DNA from: Massilia putida
GTDB taxonomy: Bacteria > Pseudomonadota > Gammaproteobacteria > Burkholderiales > Burkholderiaceae_D
Reading direction: 5' to 3'
Length of the DNA: 64,000 bases
NCBI RefSeq assembly: GCF_001941825.1
Contig: NZ_CP019038.1
Location: 4,898,001 to 4,962,000, forward strand
Position numbers and translations under genes: made by a program. A model generated the notes under the pieces. The model was not told the DNA's origin. It ran no database searches and saw nothing but the letters and a program-made list of their open reading frames with translations. Position 1 is the first letter of the stretch, and each line of letters opens with the position of its first letter. Shown one piece after another: positions 42,890 to 54,476 of the stretch.

Positions 42890-44950
42890 ATGCGCCCAGT
42901 CCGCCTCGCACTTCTTCTGGCTTTTGCCGGCACCTTGACTCTCGCCAACGCCCAGGAGCGTCCGGCCACGTCTTTCCCGTACACGCCGGGCCTGGACGTG
43001 AACTCGATGGACCGCAACGCCGACCCCTGCGTCGACTTTTACCAGTACGCCTGCGGCGGCTGGATCAAGAACAATCCGATCCCGGCCGACCAGGCGCGCT
43101 GGTCGGTGTACGGCAAGCTGGCGCTGGACAACCGCCGTTACCTGTGGGGCATCCTCGAGGACTTGTCCAAGCGCCCGGACGGCCGCAACGCGAACCAGCA
43201 AAAAATCGGCGACTACTTCGGCGCCTGCATGGACGAGAAGGCCATCGAGGCGCGCGGCGCCGCGCCGCTGACGCCCTATTTCGACGAGATCGCGAAGCTG
43301 CACTCGAACCGCGACCTGCCGCGTGTGCTGGCGCGCCTGCATCTGGCGCTGGCCGATCCGGGCCTGTTCTTCGGCTTTTCGTCGAGCCAGGATTTTGCGG
43401 ACTCGTCGCGCGTGATCGCGTTCGCCTCCGCCGGCGGCCTCGGCTTGCCGGACCGCGATTCGTACCTGAAGACGGATGCCAAGTCGAAAGAGATCCGCGC
43501 CAAGTACGTCACCCACATCGCGAACACGTTCAAGCTGCTGGGCGATGCGCCCGCTGATGCGCAGCGCAACGCCGCGCGCGTGATGCGCATGGAGACGACG
43601 CTGGCAAAAGCGTCGCTGCCCGCCGTCGACAAGCGCGATCCGTATAAATTGTTCCACAAGGTCGACGCGAAAGGCTTGCAGGCCTTGAGCCCGGGCTTCG
43701 ACTGGCACGCCTACCTGGACGAGCTGGGCGAGGGGAACCTGACGACGTTCAACGTCACGGAACCCGCGTTCTTCAAGGCGCTCGGCAAGATGTGGAAGGC
43801 GGAAGGCGCGGACGCGACGCGCACCTATCTGCGCTGGCACGTGGCGCGCAATATGTCGCCGGTGCTGGCGTCGAACTTCGACAACGAACACTTCGATTTC
43901 TTCAGCAAGACGCTGCGCGGCGTGCAGCAGCAGCAACCGCGCTGGAAGCGTTGCGTCGCGCTCGTCGACCACCAGCTGGGCGAGGCGCTGGGCCAGGAAT
44001 TCGTCAGCCGCGCGTTCTCGCCCGAGCTGAAAGAGAAGGCGCTGCACATGACGCGCCAGATCGAGGACGCGATGAAGCAGGACATCGATGAACTCGACTG
44101 GATGAGCGCAGAGACCAAGCAGCAGGCGCAAAAGAAACTGGCCGCCATCGTCAACAAGATCGGCTATCCGGACAAATGGCGCGACTACGGCGCCTACATG
44201 GTCAAGCCGGGCGATTTCGCCGGCAACGTCGAGCGGGGCAACCGGTTCGAGGCGCGCCGCCAGCTGGCCAAGATCGGCAAGCCGCTCGACCGCACGGAAT
44301 GGGGCATGACGCCGCCGACGGTGAACGCGTACTTCGATCCGCAGATGAACGACATCAATTTCCCGGCCGGCGTGCTGCAGCCGCCGCTGTTCGATCCGAA
44401 GATGGATGATGCGCCCAACTACGGCAACACGGGCGGCACCATCGGCCACGAGCTGACCCACGCCTTCGACGACGAGGGCCGCCAGTTCGACGCCAACGGC
44501 AATCTGAAGGACTGGTGGACGAAGAAGGATGCCAAGGCGTTCGAGGAGCGGGCCCAGTGCATCGTCGACCAGTACGCGCAGTACACGGTCGTGGACGACA
44601 TCAAGATCAACAGCAAGCTGACCTTGGGCGAGGACGTCGCCGATCTCGGCGGCCTGATCCTTGGCTGGATGGCCTGGCAGGCGGAGATGGCTTCGATGCC
44701 GCAGAAAGCCCAGCCGCAGCCGCTGCGCGACGGCTTGACGCCGGAACAGCGCTTCTTTGTCGGCTACGCGCAATGGGCCTGCGAAAACGATCGTCCGGAA
44801 AACCTGCGCGTGAGCGCGATGACGGACCCGCACTCGCCGGGGCGCTACCGCGTCAACGGGTTGGTGGTGAACATGCCGCAGTTCCAGCAGGCGTTCCAGT
44901 GCAAGGCGGGGCAGCCGATGGTGAAGGAAAAACGGTGCAGGGTGTGGTAA
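42890..44950 (+). CDS. M13 family metallopeptidase (neprilysin/PepO-like), periplasmic
   Basis: This is a 686-residue enzyme with a signal peptide (LALLLAFAGTLTLANAQ) starting at the ATG at 42890. A longer reading from 42770 overlaps the preceding gene region and is rejected. The zinc site is H520, E521 and H524 in GHELTHAFDDEG, with the third ligand E581 in LGEDVADLGG. NAYFDPQMNDINFPAG is the substrate-backbone motif, and the C-terminus ends in the family signature CRVW. All key residues are present. It digests peptides in the periplasm. It begins 129 bases after the M56 gene. Confidence 0.94.
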   Translation: MRPVRLALLLAFAGTLTLANAQERPATSFPYTPGLDVNSMDRNADPCVDFYQYACGGWIKNNPIPADQARWSVYGKLALDNRRYLWGILEDLSKRPDGRNANQQKIGDYFGACMDEKAIEARGAAPLTPYFDEIAKLHSNRDLPRVLARLHLALADPGLFFGFSSSQDFADSSRVIAFASAGGLGLPDRDSYLKTDAKSKEIRAKYVTHIANTFKLLGDAPADAQRNAARVMRMETTLAKASLPAVDKRDPYKLFHKVDAKGLQALSPGFDWHAYLDELGEGNLTTFNVTEPAFFKALGKMWKAEGADATRTYLRWHVARNMSPVLASNFDNEHFDFFSKTLRGVQQQQPRWKRCVALVDHQLGEALGQEFVSRAFSPELKEKALHMTRQIEDAMKQDIDELDWMSAETKQQAQKKLAAIVNKIGYPDKWRDYGAYMVKPGDFAGNVERGNRFEARRQLAKIGKPLDRTEWGMTPPTVNAYFDPQMNDINFPAGVLQPPLFDPKMDDAPNYGNTGGTIGHELTHAFDDEGRQFDANGNLKDWWTKKDAKAFEERAQCIVDQYAQYTVVDDIKINSKLTLGEDVADLGGLILGWMAWQAEMASMPQKAQPQPLRDGLTPEQRFFVGYAQWACENDRPENLRVSAMTDPHSPGRYRVNGLVVNMPQFQQAFQCKAGQPMVKEKRCRVW

Positions 44951-44956
44951 GAACCC

Positions 44957-45125
44957 GTCAGTCCCGGCACTGCCGGCAATGACTGCCTCGGAAGCGGGAA
45001 TAGTGCCTCCGGCACTATTCCCGCCATACTGAGCAACAAAATTTGGTATGTTGGGAGCACTACAGTGTGCTTGGTCGACCGACTTCGAAAGTTCAGTATG
45101 GGTTCCCGCCTACGCGGGAACGACG
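44957..45125. repeat. Multi-hairpin dispersed element, family B copy 1
   Basis: Three hairpins lie in series: CCGGCACTGCCGG, then a perfect 14-base stem GCGGGAATAGTGCC/GGCACTATTCCCGC (44994-45024), and finally GTTCCCGC-CTAC-GCGGGAAC (45102-45121). Between them the stretch CATACTGAGC...AGTATGGG is shared with the element at 51.4 kb. It follows the M13 gene and could also terminate its transcript. Confidence 0.7.
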
Positions 45126-45141
45126 GTAGGTGGCGTCACAC

Positions 45142-45654
45142 TCAGCGTCGCACACCCCGGTCGCTGAGCTGCGCCTGCATGTGCACCAGGTTCGCTTCGA
45201 AAGCCTGCATCTCCAGCCCGATCGACGTCAGGTCGAGGGCCGCCTGCCTGAGTTCCGGGAACAGCTGCGTTTCTTCCTGGCGGATGTGGCTCAGGACAAC
45301 ATCGATCAGTTCGCGCACCAACGGCTCCGCGCGCGCTTCGTCCATCGACATGCCTTGCAGCGTGGCCAGCAGGTCGTCGACGGCGAGGTGGTCTTCCTCG
45401 TAGCGGGCGACCAGGTTCGGGTCGACGCGGCGCACGCCCGGATAAAACACGCCTTCCTCGAGGCGCGAGTGCATGTGGATGGCCTGGATCAGCTGGGTCG
45501 CCGCCTGTTTCTTGACGTCGGCGCTTTCGGTGTTCTGGTATTTCTCGGCGAGCTTGCGCACCAGATCGTGGTCGCGCAGCAGGGCCTTGACCGGATTGTC
45601 GACCGGGAACGCGTCATGCGATCTCGGTCTTCCGGAGTCATCTGTCGTTGCCAT
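45142..45654 (-). CDS. Hemerythrin domain protein
   Basis: This is a 170-residue HHE-type protein. Diiron ligand motifs are DHDLVRKLAEKY (first helix), IHMHSRLEEGVFYP (second), EEDHLAVDDLL (third) and VLSHIRQEETQLFPEL (fourth). The start is set at 45654, where GAGGAG precedes MATTDDSG; five more residues upstream are possible but less likely. It may sense or scavenge oxygen or nitric oxide in the cytoplasm. The SRPBCC gene on the same strand ends 168 bases upstream, beyond a terminator. Confidence 0.9.
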   Translation of the reverse strand: MATTDDSGRPRSHDAFPVDNPVKALLRDHDLVRKLAEKYQNTESADVKKQAATQLIQAIHMHSRLEEGVFYPGVRRVDPNLVARYEEDHLAVDDLLATLQGMSMDEARAEPLVRELIDVVLSHIRQEETQLFPELRQAALDLTSIGLEMQAFEANLVHMQAQLSDRGVRR

Positions 45655-45775
45655 GGGAACTCTCCTCAACGTATGCCCGGCATATTCCGATATGCCGTCA
45701 GGGTTTCATCCTACTCCCCGTCACCCACGCGGCATGTTCGGCAACGCACCCAAGGACACTGTGGCAACGCCCGCT

Positions 45776-45802
45776 TCAAAAAAACGCCGCCTCGCGGGCG
45801 GC
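45776..45802 (-). terminator. Rho-independent terminator of the SRPBCC gene
   Basis: On the minus strand CGCCGCC and GGCGGCG form the stem, followed by seven T, 20 bases past the stop. Confidence 0.85.
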
Positions 45803-45822
45803 GCTGTCATGCGGGACGACGG

Positions 45823-46365
45823 TCAGTGCTGCGAGATGCTGCCGCGCCAGGCACCGGTTTCCTTGCCGCGTTTCTCGAGCATGTCCTTGAACTTCTGCAG
45901 ATTGCCGCGGGCTTCCAGGCGCACGGCGCCGAGCGCGTCGCCGATTTTCTCGGCCGCGCCCTCGGGCTGGTAATCCATCTGCAGCGTGATGCGGGTGACG
46001 TCGTCGGACAGTTTGTGGAAGGTCACCACGCCGCCGTTCGGCACGCCGCTCGTGCTGCGCCAGGCGATGCGCTTGTCCGGGATCTGTTCCGTGATCTCGG
46101 CATCCCACTCTTTTTCCTCGCCGGCCACATTGGCCTTCCAGTGCAGGTGCTTGTCGTCCAGCTGGCGGACTTCATGGACGCTGCCCATGAACTGCGGAAA
46201 ATCCTCGAACTGGGTCCACTGGTTGTAGGCGGTACGCACGGGGACGTTGACCTCGATGGTTTCGACGATCGACGAGCCCATGCCCGATTTGTTTCCTTTG
46301 AGTTTTTTAGACAGCATCATGCCGCCGACGGCCAGCGCGGCGACCGTCACTACACGGTTCAGCAT
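45823..46365 (-). CDS. SRPBCC family (polyketide cyclase/dehydrase-like) protein
   Basis: This 180-residue protein starts at 46365 after a GGAGG site. A hydrophobic N-terminal segment (MLNRVVTVAALAVGGMML) suggests membrane anchoring. The helix-grip domain follows: SSIVETIEVNVPVRTAYNQW, TQFEDFPQFMGSVHEVRQLD, and the C-terminal helix RLEARGNLQKFKDMLEKRG. This branch binds hydrophobic ligands of unknown identity. A longer reading to 46452 runs into the uvrD control region and is rejected. Confidence 0.88.
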   Translation of the reverse strand: MLNRVVTVAALAVGGMMLSKKLKGNKSGMGSSIVETIEVNVPVRTAYNQWTQFEDFPQFMGSVHEVRQLDDKHLHWKANVAGEEKEWDAEITEQIPDKRIAWRSTSGVPNGGVVTFHKLSDDVTRITLQMDYQPEGAAEKIGDALGAVRLEARGNLQKFKDMLEKRGKETGAWRGSISQH

Positions 46366-46555
46366 TTTTACCTCCTTATGCCAATAGCGTTCACTTGCGA
46401 TACACAAAAGTGGCCCACGCCTGTCAAAGGCTGGACCGATGAAAAACCCCATCTGTCGTCAAACTACGTGAAAAGAGAGCATCATGGCGCCCGCGAGCCT
46501 TGCGGAAACATTCAGAGTTCGATGACCCGCCTGGCGCGGACCCGTCCCGCAGCTG

Positions 46556-46585
46556 TTGTGATACTGTATATATATTCAGTAAAAA
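46556..46585 (+). promoter_or_regulatory. uvrD promoter with LexA (SOS) box in its spacer
   Basis: TACTGTATATATATTCAGTA (46562-46581) differs from the E. coli-type LexA consensus at one position (TCAG for ACAG). It occupies the spacer between TTGTGA (46556-46561) and TAAAAA (46580-46585). A bound LexA would block this promoter, which fits the known SOS control of uvrD. A second TATAAT at 46622-46627, 6 bases before the ATG, could give a leaderless transcript. Confidence 0.8.
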
Positions 46586-46633
46586 TGCCGCCGCGGCGAT
46601 GCCGAGGGCGGGTCACGACGTTATAATGCCCGC

Positions 46634-48952
<2,319 letters not shown>

Positions 48953-48969
48953 TTCAAACGACGGTTGAA

Positions 48970-49026
48970 CGCGTGGACGGCAAGCGGTCCACGCTACGGT
49001 AGCGTGGACGGGGCTCCCGTCCACGC
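48970..49026. repeat. Paired hairpins related to family A, between uvrD and BPSS1780 gene
   Basis: GCGTGGACGG...CCGTCCACGC-type stems occur twice in a row (48970-48994 and 49001-49025), joined by TACGGTA. The GGACGG/CCGTCC variant links it to copy 1 of family A at 5.3 kb, which ends CCGTCCACCCTACG. It lies between two converging genes and may serve as a terminator for both. Confidence 0.55.
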
Positions 49027-49057
49027 GTCCATGCGGCGTATGCCGGCCACGAACGAA

Positions 49058-49825
49058 TCACGCCGGCTGCGGTGCCTTGTCGTAGGGCTTGCCGAAAATG
49101 GTGCGGTACCCCGCGTACATCGCGCATTGCAGCAGCAGCACGAACAGGAAGATCAGCCACATGAGCACGACGCGTCCCAGCGCGGCGTCGCCGAACAGCA
49201 GCGCGGCGATGATGCACACGCCGAAGAAGATGGCGAACCAGGCCGCCAGCAGCACGAGGAACGGGCGCGCCGTGCGGATGACGGCGAAGAAGCTGTAGAA
49301 CGTGGCCTTGCCCGGCCCCATGTGCTTCCAGTAGGTGAGCGGGGCGGCGAAGCACAGCGTCACCAGCACGGCCACGTCCAGCAGGAACACGCCGAACAGC
49401 GCCAGCATGTGCGACGTCTGGATGTCGGGCGGGGTCTTGGCGTCGGGGCGGGGCATCATCTGCATGAGCACCTCGGGCGGGATCGCCAGGCGCGTGACCA
49501 CCATCATCAAGAGCGACACGCCCAGGTAGACGAGGCCCAGCTTGCACAGCGCGGCCAGCGCCGGCTGGCGGAAGCCCGTCAGCAGGACGGACGGGGTGAC
49601 CCGGTCGCCGTTCTCGATCATCAGGCAAGCCTGCATGAAGGCCATCGAGAACGACGGAATCAGCACGACCGCAAGTACCGAACCCAGGAACGGCACGGCC
49701 GACAGGGCGATGCTGAACAGGATATTGGCGAAGAGGAGCGTCGTCAGGGCTGCGGGCTGTTTGCGGAACAGGCCGATGCCTTGTTTCAGCCACTCCCATC
49801 CGGTACGTGCGGGCAAATCGTTCAT
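49058..49825 (-). CDS. BPSS1780 family membrane protein
   Basis: This 255-residue integral membrane protein is recognised as the BPSS1780 family (start [20 protein letters not shown]). About six hydrophobic segments are visible, for example [55 protein letters not shown] and [19 protein letters not shown]. Function is unknown. Its start overlaps the thrB stop by 4 bases (ATGA), so it is translationally coupled to homoserine kinase, an arrangement I recall from related genomes. Confidence 0.88.
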   Translation of the reverse strand: MNDLPARTGWEWLKQGIGLFRKQPAALTTLLFANILFSIALSAVPFLGSVLAVVLIPSFSMAFMQACLMIENGDRVTPSVLLTGFRQPALAALCKLGLVYLGVSLLMMVVTRLAIPPEVLMQMMPRPDAKTPPDIQTSHMLALFGVFLLDVAVLVTLCFAAPLTYWKHMGPGKATFYSFFAVIRTARPFLVLLAAWFAIFFGVCIIAALLFGDAALGRVVLMWLIFLFVLLLQCAMYAGYRTIFGKPYDKAPQPA

Positions 49826-50781
49826 GCTGTGAGGTCGGGGGCGCCGGTGGCGATGCGTTCGCGTAGAACGCGTTCGAAGTGGGTCGGATCGTGCGGGGTC
49901 AGCATCTCGGCCTCGCGCGGACGGTGGAAATCATACAGGCGCGACAGCCAGAAGCGCAGCGCGGCCGCGCGCAACATCGTCTGCCATGCGGCCCGGTCGG
50001 CGGCCGTGAACGGACGGACCGCGTGGTAGGCGCGCGTCAGGGCCAGCACGCGGGCGTCATCGAGGCGGCCGGTGTCCAGGTCGATGCACCAGTCGTTGAC
50101 GGTGACGGCCAGGTCGAACATCCAGGCATCCCAGCCGGCGAAATAAAAGTCGAAGCAGCCGGACAGGCGTTCGCCGACGAACATCACGTTGTTGCGGAAC
50201 AGGTCGGCGTGGACCGGGCCGCGCTCCAGTTGCGCATACGTCGTGCCGGCCGCAAAGTCGCGCTGGAATGCCAGCTCCGACTGCAGCAGCGCGGCCGTGT
50301 CCGCGTCGAGATACGCCAGCACCTTGGGCACCGTCTCGATCCACCAGTCCAGGCCGCGCAGGTTCGGCTGGTGCAGCGGGAAGTCGCGGCCGGCCAGGTG
50401 CATCTTCGCCAGCATCGTGCCCACTTCGGCGCAATGGACCGGCTGCGGGTCCATTTGCGAGCTGCCGTCGAGCTTGCTGACGATGGCGGCCGGCTTGCCG
50501 TGCAACGCCACCACCAGTTCGCCCGCGTCGTTCGGCACGGGCGCGGGCACGGGGATGCCGCGCTCGGCCAGGTGGCGCATCAGCTGCACGTAGAAGGGCA
50601 ATTGCTCGAAGTCGAGGTTTTCGAAGATGGTGAGGACGTACTCGCCGCGTTCCGTCGTCAGGAAGAAATTGCTGTTTTCGATACCGCTCGCGATACCCTT
50701 GAGCGTGAGGGCTTTACCAAGAGGAAATTGCTTGATCCACTGCGAGAGGTCATCCAGCGTGACCGGGGTGAAGACTGCCAT
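49822..50781 (-). CDS. thrB: Homoserine kinase (APH-fold type)
   Basis: This is a 319-residue kinase of the aminoglycoside phosphotransferase fold (ThrB type II), which phosphorylates homoserine in threonine synthesis. The conserved start [16 protein letters not shown] sets 50781; 11 more residues upstream are not conserved-looking. The catalytic loop HADLFRNN gives H191, D193 and N198, and the metal-binding aspartate is D211 in [11 protein letters not shown]. It follows the DUF2782 gene by 62 bases and overlaps the BPSS1780 gene. Confidence 0.95.
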   Translation of the reverse strand: MAVFTPVTLDDLSQWIKQFPLGKALTLKGIASGIENSNFFLTTERGEYVLTIFENLDFEQLPFYVQLMRHLAERGIPVPAPVPNDAGELVVALHGKPAAIVSKLDGSSQMDPQPVHCAEVGTMLAKMHLAGRDFPLHQPNLRGLDWWIETVPKVLAYLDADTAALLQSELAFQRDFAAGTTYAQLERGPVHADLFRNNVMFVGERLSGCFDFYFAGWDAWMFDLAVTVNDWCIDLDTGRLDDARVLALTRAYHAVRPFTAADRAAWQTMLRAAALRFWLSRLYDFHRPREAEMLTPHDPTHFERVLRERIATGAPDLTA

Positions 50782-50843
50782 TGTGTAAGAAAGAAAAGTC
50801 GCGGTAGCGGCCACGCTCGGTGGCCGGTCTTGTTGACGGCTTG

Positions 50844-51287
50844 TTACTTCTTCTCGGGCTCGGCGGTAGCCGGCATGGGAGGAGGAGGCGGCGCCTCGGC
50901 CGTCGTCGGGGCATTCGTGCCGGATTCGCTCGTGGCTTTCCGCTTGCCCGACAGGTCGAACTCACCCACCTTCCACTGCGGCGCGCGGATCGAATTCGTC
51001 TGCGCGTTGCCGGGCTGGGCGTTCGGTTTCATGTAGTAATGGCTGCCACCGGGTGTGGTGACTTCGACTTCGGTGACCTGGCCGCCGTCGCGCGTTTCCT
51101 TGATCTGGGTGCCGCGTTTCGGCGGGATGTTGGTCGCCGGAACGTCGCTACCCGGTTCGATGCGATCGAGCCTGGGCGGTGCCGGGCTGGGCGTCGGTTG
51201 CGCGGTCGACTGTTGAGCCGCGGCCAGTCCTGCCTGGCAAGCCAGGAACAGCGCAAGAATGGCGAGGCGGGAGGAGGTACGCGGCAT
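50844..51287 (-). CDS. Secreted DUF2782 protein
   Basis: This is a 147-residue protein. The ATG at 51287 ([20 protein letters not shown]) opens a signal peptide ending near AAAQQ, with AAAGGTGA ahead; a GTG three codons earlier is less likely. The conserved core is [39 protein letters not shown] and [12 protein letters not shown]. The C-terminus is rich in proline and alanine. This matches the periplasmic DUF2782 family, of unknown function, which is often encoded between polA and thrB in this lineage, as here. Confidence 0.85.
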   Translation of the reverse strand: MPRTSSRLAILALFLACQAGLAAAQQSTAQPTPSPAPPRLDRIEPGSDVPATNIPPKRGTQIKETRDGGQVTEVEVTTPGGSHYYMKPNAQPGNAQTNSIRAPQWKVGEFDLSGKRKATSESGTNAPTTAEAPPPPPMPATAEPEKK

Positions 51288-51410
51288 GATGATCACCTTT
51301 GTCGTTTAGTCCATTGTAACAAACAGCGCCAGTTCTCTGTGAAAAGTGTGGCTTCGTCCCCATATGGATGACACGCCGCCAGCCCGGCTAATTCCGGTCG
51401 GTCAGCGTGT

Positions 51411-51510
51411 GTTCCGTCGTTTCCGGCATTGCCGGAAACGGCTTCCCGCCATGCTGAGCGTCTTGATCCGCTCAATATGGGGCCCCGCTTCCGCGGGGAC
51501 GACGGGGTCA
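51411..51510. repeat. Multi-hairpin dispersed element, family B copy 2
   Basis: Most of the 332-base gap between the DUF2782 gene and polA is taken up by this element. Its hairpins are GTTTCCGGCATTGCCGGAAAC (written here as stem TTTCCGGC/GCCGGAAA) and CCCCGC-TTCC-GCGGGG. GCTTCCCGCCATGCTGAGC and CTCAATATGG are shared in order with the copy at 45.0 kb. The rest of the gap holds only a GATAAT at 51567-51572 as a weak -10 for polA. Confidence 0.65.
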
Positions 51511-51619
51511 CGTGACCGGCATTAGCCAACCCGGCCGGCTTGCGTTTTCTCCACCCCCGATTCTGCGATAATGGCGCACGTTTCGCCGTGCCGCCGCGGC
51601 CCACTCTTTATTCTGCCTT

Positions 51620-54379
51620 ATGGACAACACCCTGCTTCTCGTCGACGGTTCCAGCTATCTCTATCGCGCATTCCACGCGCTGCCCGACCTGCGCAGCCCG
51701 GACGGCTACCCGACCGGCGCGATGCACGGCATGGTCAACATGCTGCGCCGCCTGCGCGCGGATTTCCCGGCCGCGTACATCGCCTGCGTGTTCGATGCCA
51801 AAGGCAAGACGTTCCGCGACGACCTGTACCCGGAATACAAGGCGACGCGCGCGTCGATGCCGGAAGACCTGGCCAAGCAGATCGAGCCGATCCACGAAGT
51901 CGTGCGCCACATGGGCTGGCCGATCCTGATGGTGGAAGGCGTCGAAGCGGACGACGTCATCGGCACGCTCGCGGCGCAGGCGACGGCGCGTGGACTGAAG
52001 ACCGTCGTCTCGACGGGCGACAAGGACCTCGCCCAGCTCGTCAACGACAAGGTCATGCTGATCAACACGATGAGCAACGAGAGGCTCGACGAAGCCGGCG
52101 TGCTGGCGAAATTCGGCGTGCCGCCGAACCGCATCATCGACTACCTGACCCTGATCGGCGACACCGTCGACAACGTCCCCGGCGTCACCAAGTGCGGTCC
52201 CAAGACGGCCGTCAAATGGCTGGCGTTGCACGGTTCGCTGGACGGCGTCATCGAAAACGCCCACACCATCACGGGCGCCGTCGGCGAGAACCTGCGCGCC
52301 GCGCTGGAATGGCTGCCGAAAGGCCGCGAACTGATCACCGTGAAGACGGACTGCGACCTCGTCGGCCACGTCGTGTCGATCGAAGAGACCCTCATCGGCC
52401 GTCCGGAAGACAAGGACGCGCTGCGCGACTTTTTCCAGCGCTACGGCTTCAAGACCATGCTGCGCGAGATCGGCGCCGGCAACGCGGCCAAGTACGGCAC
52501 GCCGGGCGCGCCGGCACCTGCGCTCAATTCGCCGGAAGGCGCCGCGGACACGCAGCCCGGCATGCCGATCATCAAGGGCGAGTACGAGACCGTCACGACG
52601 ATGGAGGCGTTCGAGCGCTGGCTGGACCTGATCGACAAGGCGGCGCTGACGTCGGTCGACACGGAGACGACGTCGCTCGACCCGATGACGGCCGAGATGG
52701 TCGGCATCTCGCTGTCCGTCGAAGCGGGCAAGGGCGCGTACATCCCGCTCGCGCACCGCTACGCCGGCGTGCCGGAACAACTGAACCGCGAAGAAGTCCT
52801 GGAACGCATGAAGCCGTGGCTGGAAAACCCGGACAAGCCGAAAGTGGGCCAGAACCTCAAGTACGACAGCCACATCTTCGAGAACCACGGCGTGAAACTG
52901 CGCGGCATCGTGCACGACACCCTGCTGCAATCGTACGTGTTCGAATCGCACAAGCCGCACGACATGGACACGATGGCGCTGCGCCACCTGGGCTATACGA
53001 CCATTCCCTTCGTCGACGTGTGCGGCAAGGGCGCGAGCCAGATCTGCTTCGACCAGGTGGAACTGCAGCGCGCGACCGAGTACGCGGCCGAGGATTCGGA
53101 CATCACCCTGCGCCTGCACCAGGCGATGATCGGCCACGTGGAAAGCGACAAAGGGCTCGACTTCATCTACCGCAAGATCGAGCTGCCCACGTCCGTCGTG
53201 CTGCAGAAGATCGAGCGCAACGGCGTGCTGATCGACGCGGATAAGCTGGCGGCGCAGTCGAACGAACTGGCGGCGCGCATCATGGAACTGGAGCAGCAGG
53301 CCTATGAATTGGCCGGCGGTCCGTTCAACCTCGGATCGCCCAAGCAGATCGGCGAGATCTTCTTCGGCAAGCTGCAGCTGCCGGTGATCAAAAAGACCGC
53401 GACCGGCGCGCCGTCCACCGACGAAGAGGTGCTGCAAAAACTGGCCGAGGATTACCCGCTGCCGAAGATCCTGCTGGAGCACCGCGGACTGTCGAAGCTG
53501 AAATCGACGTACACCGACAAGCTGCCGAAGATGGTCAACCCGAACACGGGCCGCGTGCACACGAACTACGCACAGGCCGTCGCCATCACGGGCCGCCTGG
53601 CGTCGAACGATCCGAACCTGCAGAACATCCCGGTACGCACGGCCGAGGGCCGGCGCATCCGCGAAGCGTTCGTGGCGCCGCCGGGAAGCGTGATCGTGTC
53701 GGCCGACTATTCGCAGATCGAGCTGCGCATCATGGCCCACATCTCGGAAGACGAGGCGATGCTGCGCGCGTTCGCGGCCGGCGAGGACATCCACCGCGCC
53801 ACCGCCGCCGAGATCTTCGGCGTGGCTCCCAGCGAGGTGCAGAGCGAGCAGCGGCGCTACGCGAAGGTCATCAACTTCGGCCTGATCTACGGGATGAGCG
53901 CGTTCGGCCTCGCGCAGAACCTCGGCATCGAGCGGGGCGCGGCCAGCAACTACATCGAGCGCTACTTCCAGCGCTTCGCGGGCGTCAAGCGCTACATGGA
54001 CGAGACCCGACTGCTCGCGAAGGAGCGCGGCTATGTCGAGACGGTGTTCGGCCGCCGCCTGTGGCTCCCCGAGATCAATTCGCCGAACGGCCCGCGCCGC
54101 GCCGGCGCCGAACGCGCCGCGATCAATGCGCCGATGCAGGGCACGGCCGCGGACCTGATCAAGCTGGCGATGATCGCCGTGCAGGACTGGATCGAACAGG
54201 ACGCCCTGCGCACCCGCATGGTGATGCAGGTGCACGACGAACTGGTGCTGGAAGTGCCGCAGGACGAACTCGATCTCGTCAAGCGGAAGCTGCCGGAACT
54301 GATGGGCGGCGTGGCCACGCTCAAGGTGCCGCTGGTGGCCGAAACCGGTGTCGGGAGCAACTGGGAAGAAGCGCATTAA
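51620..54379 (+). CDS. polA: DNA polymerase I
   Basis: This is a 919-residue three-domain polymerase. The 5'-3' exonuclease occupies about residues 1-290 (LLVDGSSYLYRAFHA, EADDVIGTLA, VSTGDKDLAQLV). The 3'-5' proofreading domain is intact, with D347 and E349 in DTETTSLDP and later GQNLKYDSHIF and YAAEDSDIT. The polymerase domain has D696 in SADYSQIELR and D873 in VHDELVLE. It fills repair gaps and removes RNA primers. No LexA box is seen ahead of it. A family A element starts 2 bases past the stop. Confidence 0.97.
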   Translation: MDNTLLLVDGSSYLYRAFHALPDLRSPDGYPTGAMHGMVNMLRRLRADFPAAYIACVFDAKGKTFRDDLYPEYKATRASMPEDLAKQIEPIHEVVRHMGWPILMVEGVEADDVIGTLAAQATARGLKTVVSTGDKDLAQLVNDKVMLINTMSNERLDEAGVLAKFGVPPNRIIDYLTLIGDTVDNVPGVTKCGPKTAVKWLALHGSLDGVIENAHTITGAVGENLRAALEWLPKGRELITVKTDCDLVGHVVSIEETLIGRPEDKDALRDFFQRYGFKTMLREIGAGNAAKYGTPGAPAPALNSPEGAADTQPGMPIIKGEYETVTTMEAFERWLDLIDKAALTSVDTETTSLDPMTAEMVGISLSVEAGKGAYIPLAHRYAGVPEQLNREEVLERMKPWLENPDKPKVGQNLKYDSHIFENHGVKLRGIVHDTLLQSYVFESHKPHDMDTMALRHLGYTTIPFVDVCGKGASQICFDQVELQRATEYAAEDSDITLRLHQAMIGHVESDKGLDFIYRKIELPTSVVLQKIERNGVLIDADKLAAQSNELAARIMELEQQAYELAGGPFNLGSPKQIGEIFFGKLQLPVIKKTATGAPSTDEEVLQKLAEDYPLPKILLEHRGLSKLKSTYTDKLPKMVNPNTGRVHTNYAQAVAITGRLASNDPNLQNIPVRTAEGRRIREAFVAPPGSVIVSADYSQIELRIMAHISEDEAMLRAFAAGEDIHRATAAEIFGVAPSEVQSEQRRYAKVINFGLIYGMSAFGLAQNLGIERGAASNYIERYFQRFAGVKRYMDETRLLAKERGYVETVFGRRLWLPEINSPNGPRRAGAERAAINAPMQGTAADLIKLAMIAVQDWIEQDALRTRMVMQVHDELVLEVPQDELDLVKRKLPELMGGVATLKVPLVAETGVGSNWEEAH

Positions 54380-54381
54380 TC

Positions 54382-54476
54382 GTAGGGTGGGCACCCGTGC
54401 CCACCAAATGCATGCGTCGCGGTAACTCATGGCGGGCACGTGATTGATGCCCCCGGCTCAATCACCCCGCCCTACG
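54382..54476. repeat. Family A element copy 5, after polA
   Basis: The element starts CGTAGGGTGGGCACCCGTGC with a closed hairpin (GGTGGGCACC/GTGCCCACC type) and ends GATTGATGCCCCCGGCTCAA, TCACCCCGCCCTACG. The outer ends are complementary. Its last bases supply the TAG stop codon of the minus-strand hydrolase remnant. Confidence 0.75.

Noticed and set aside
51608..54439. 943-residue minus-strand reading frame opposite polA
   Set aside because: polA is certain on the plus strand with all catalytic residues; the antisense product has shadow-type composition.
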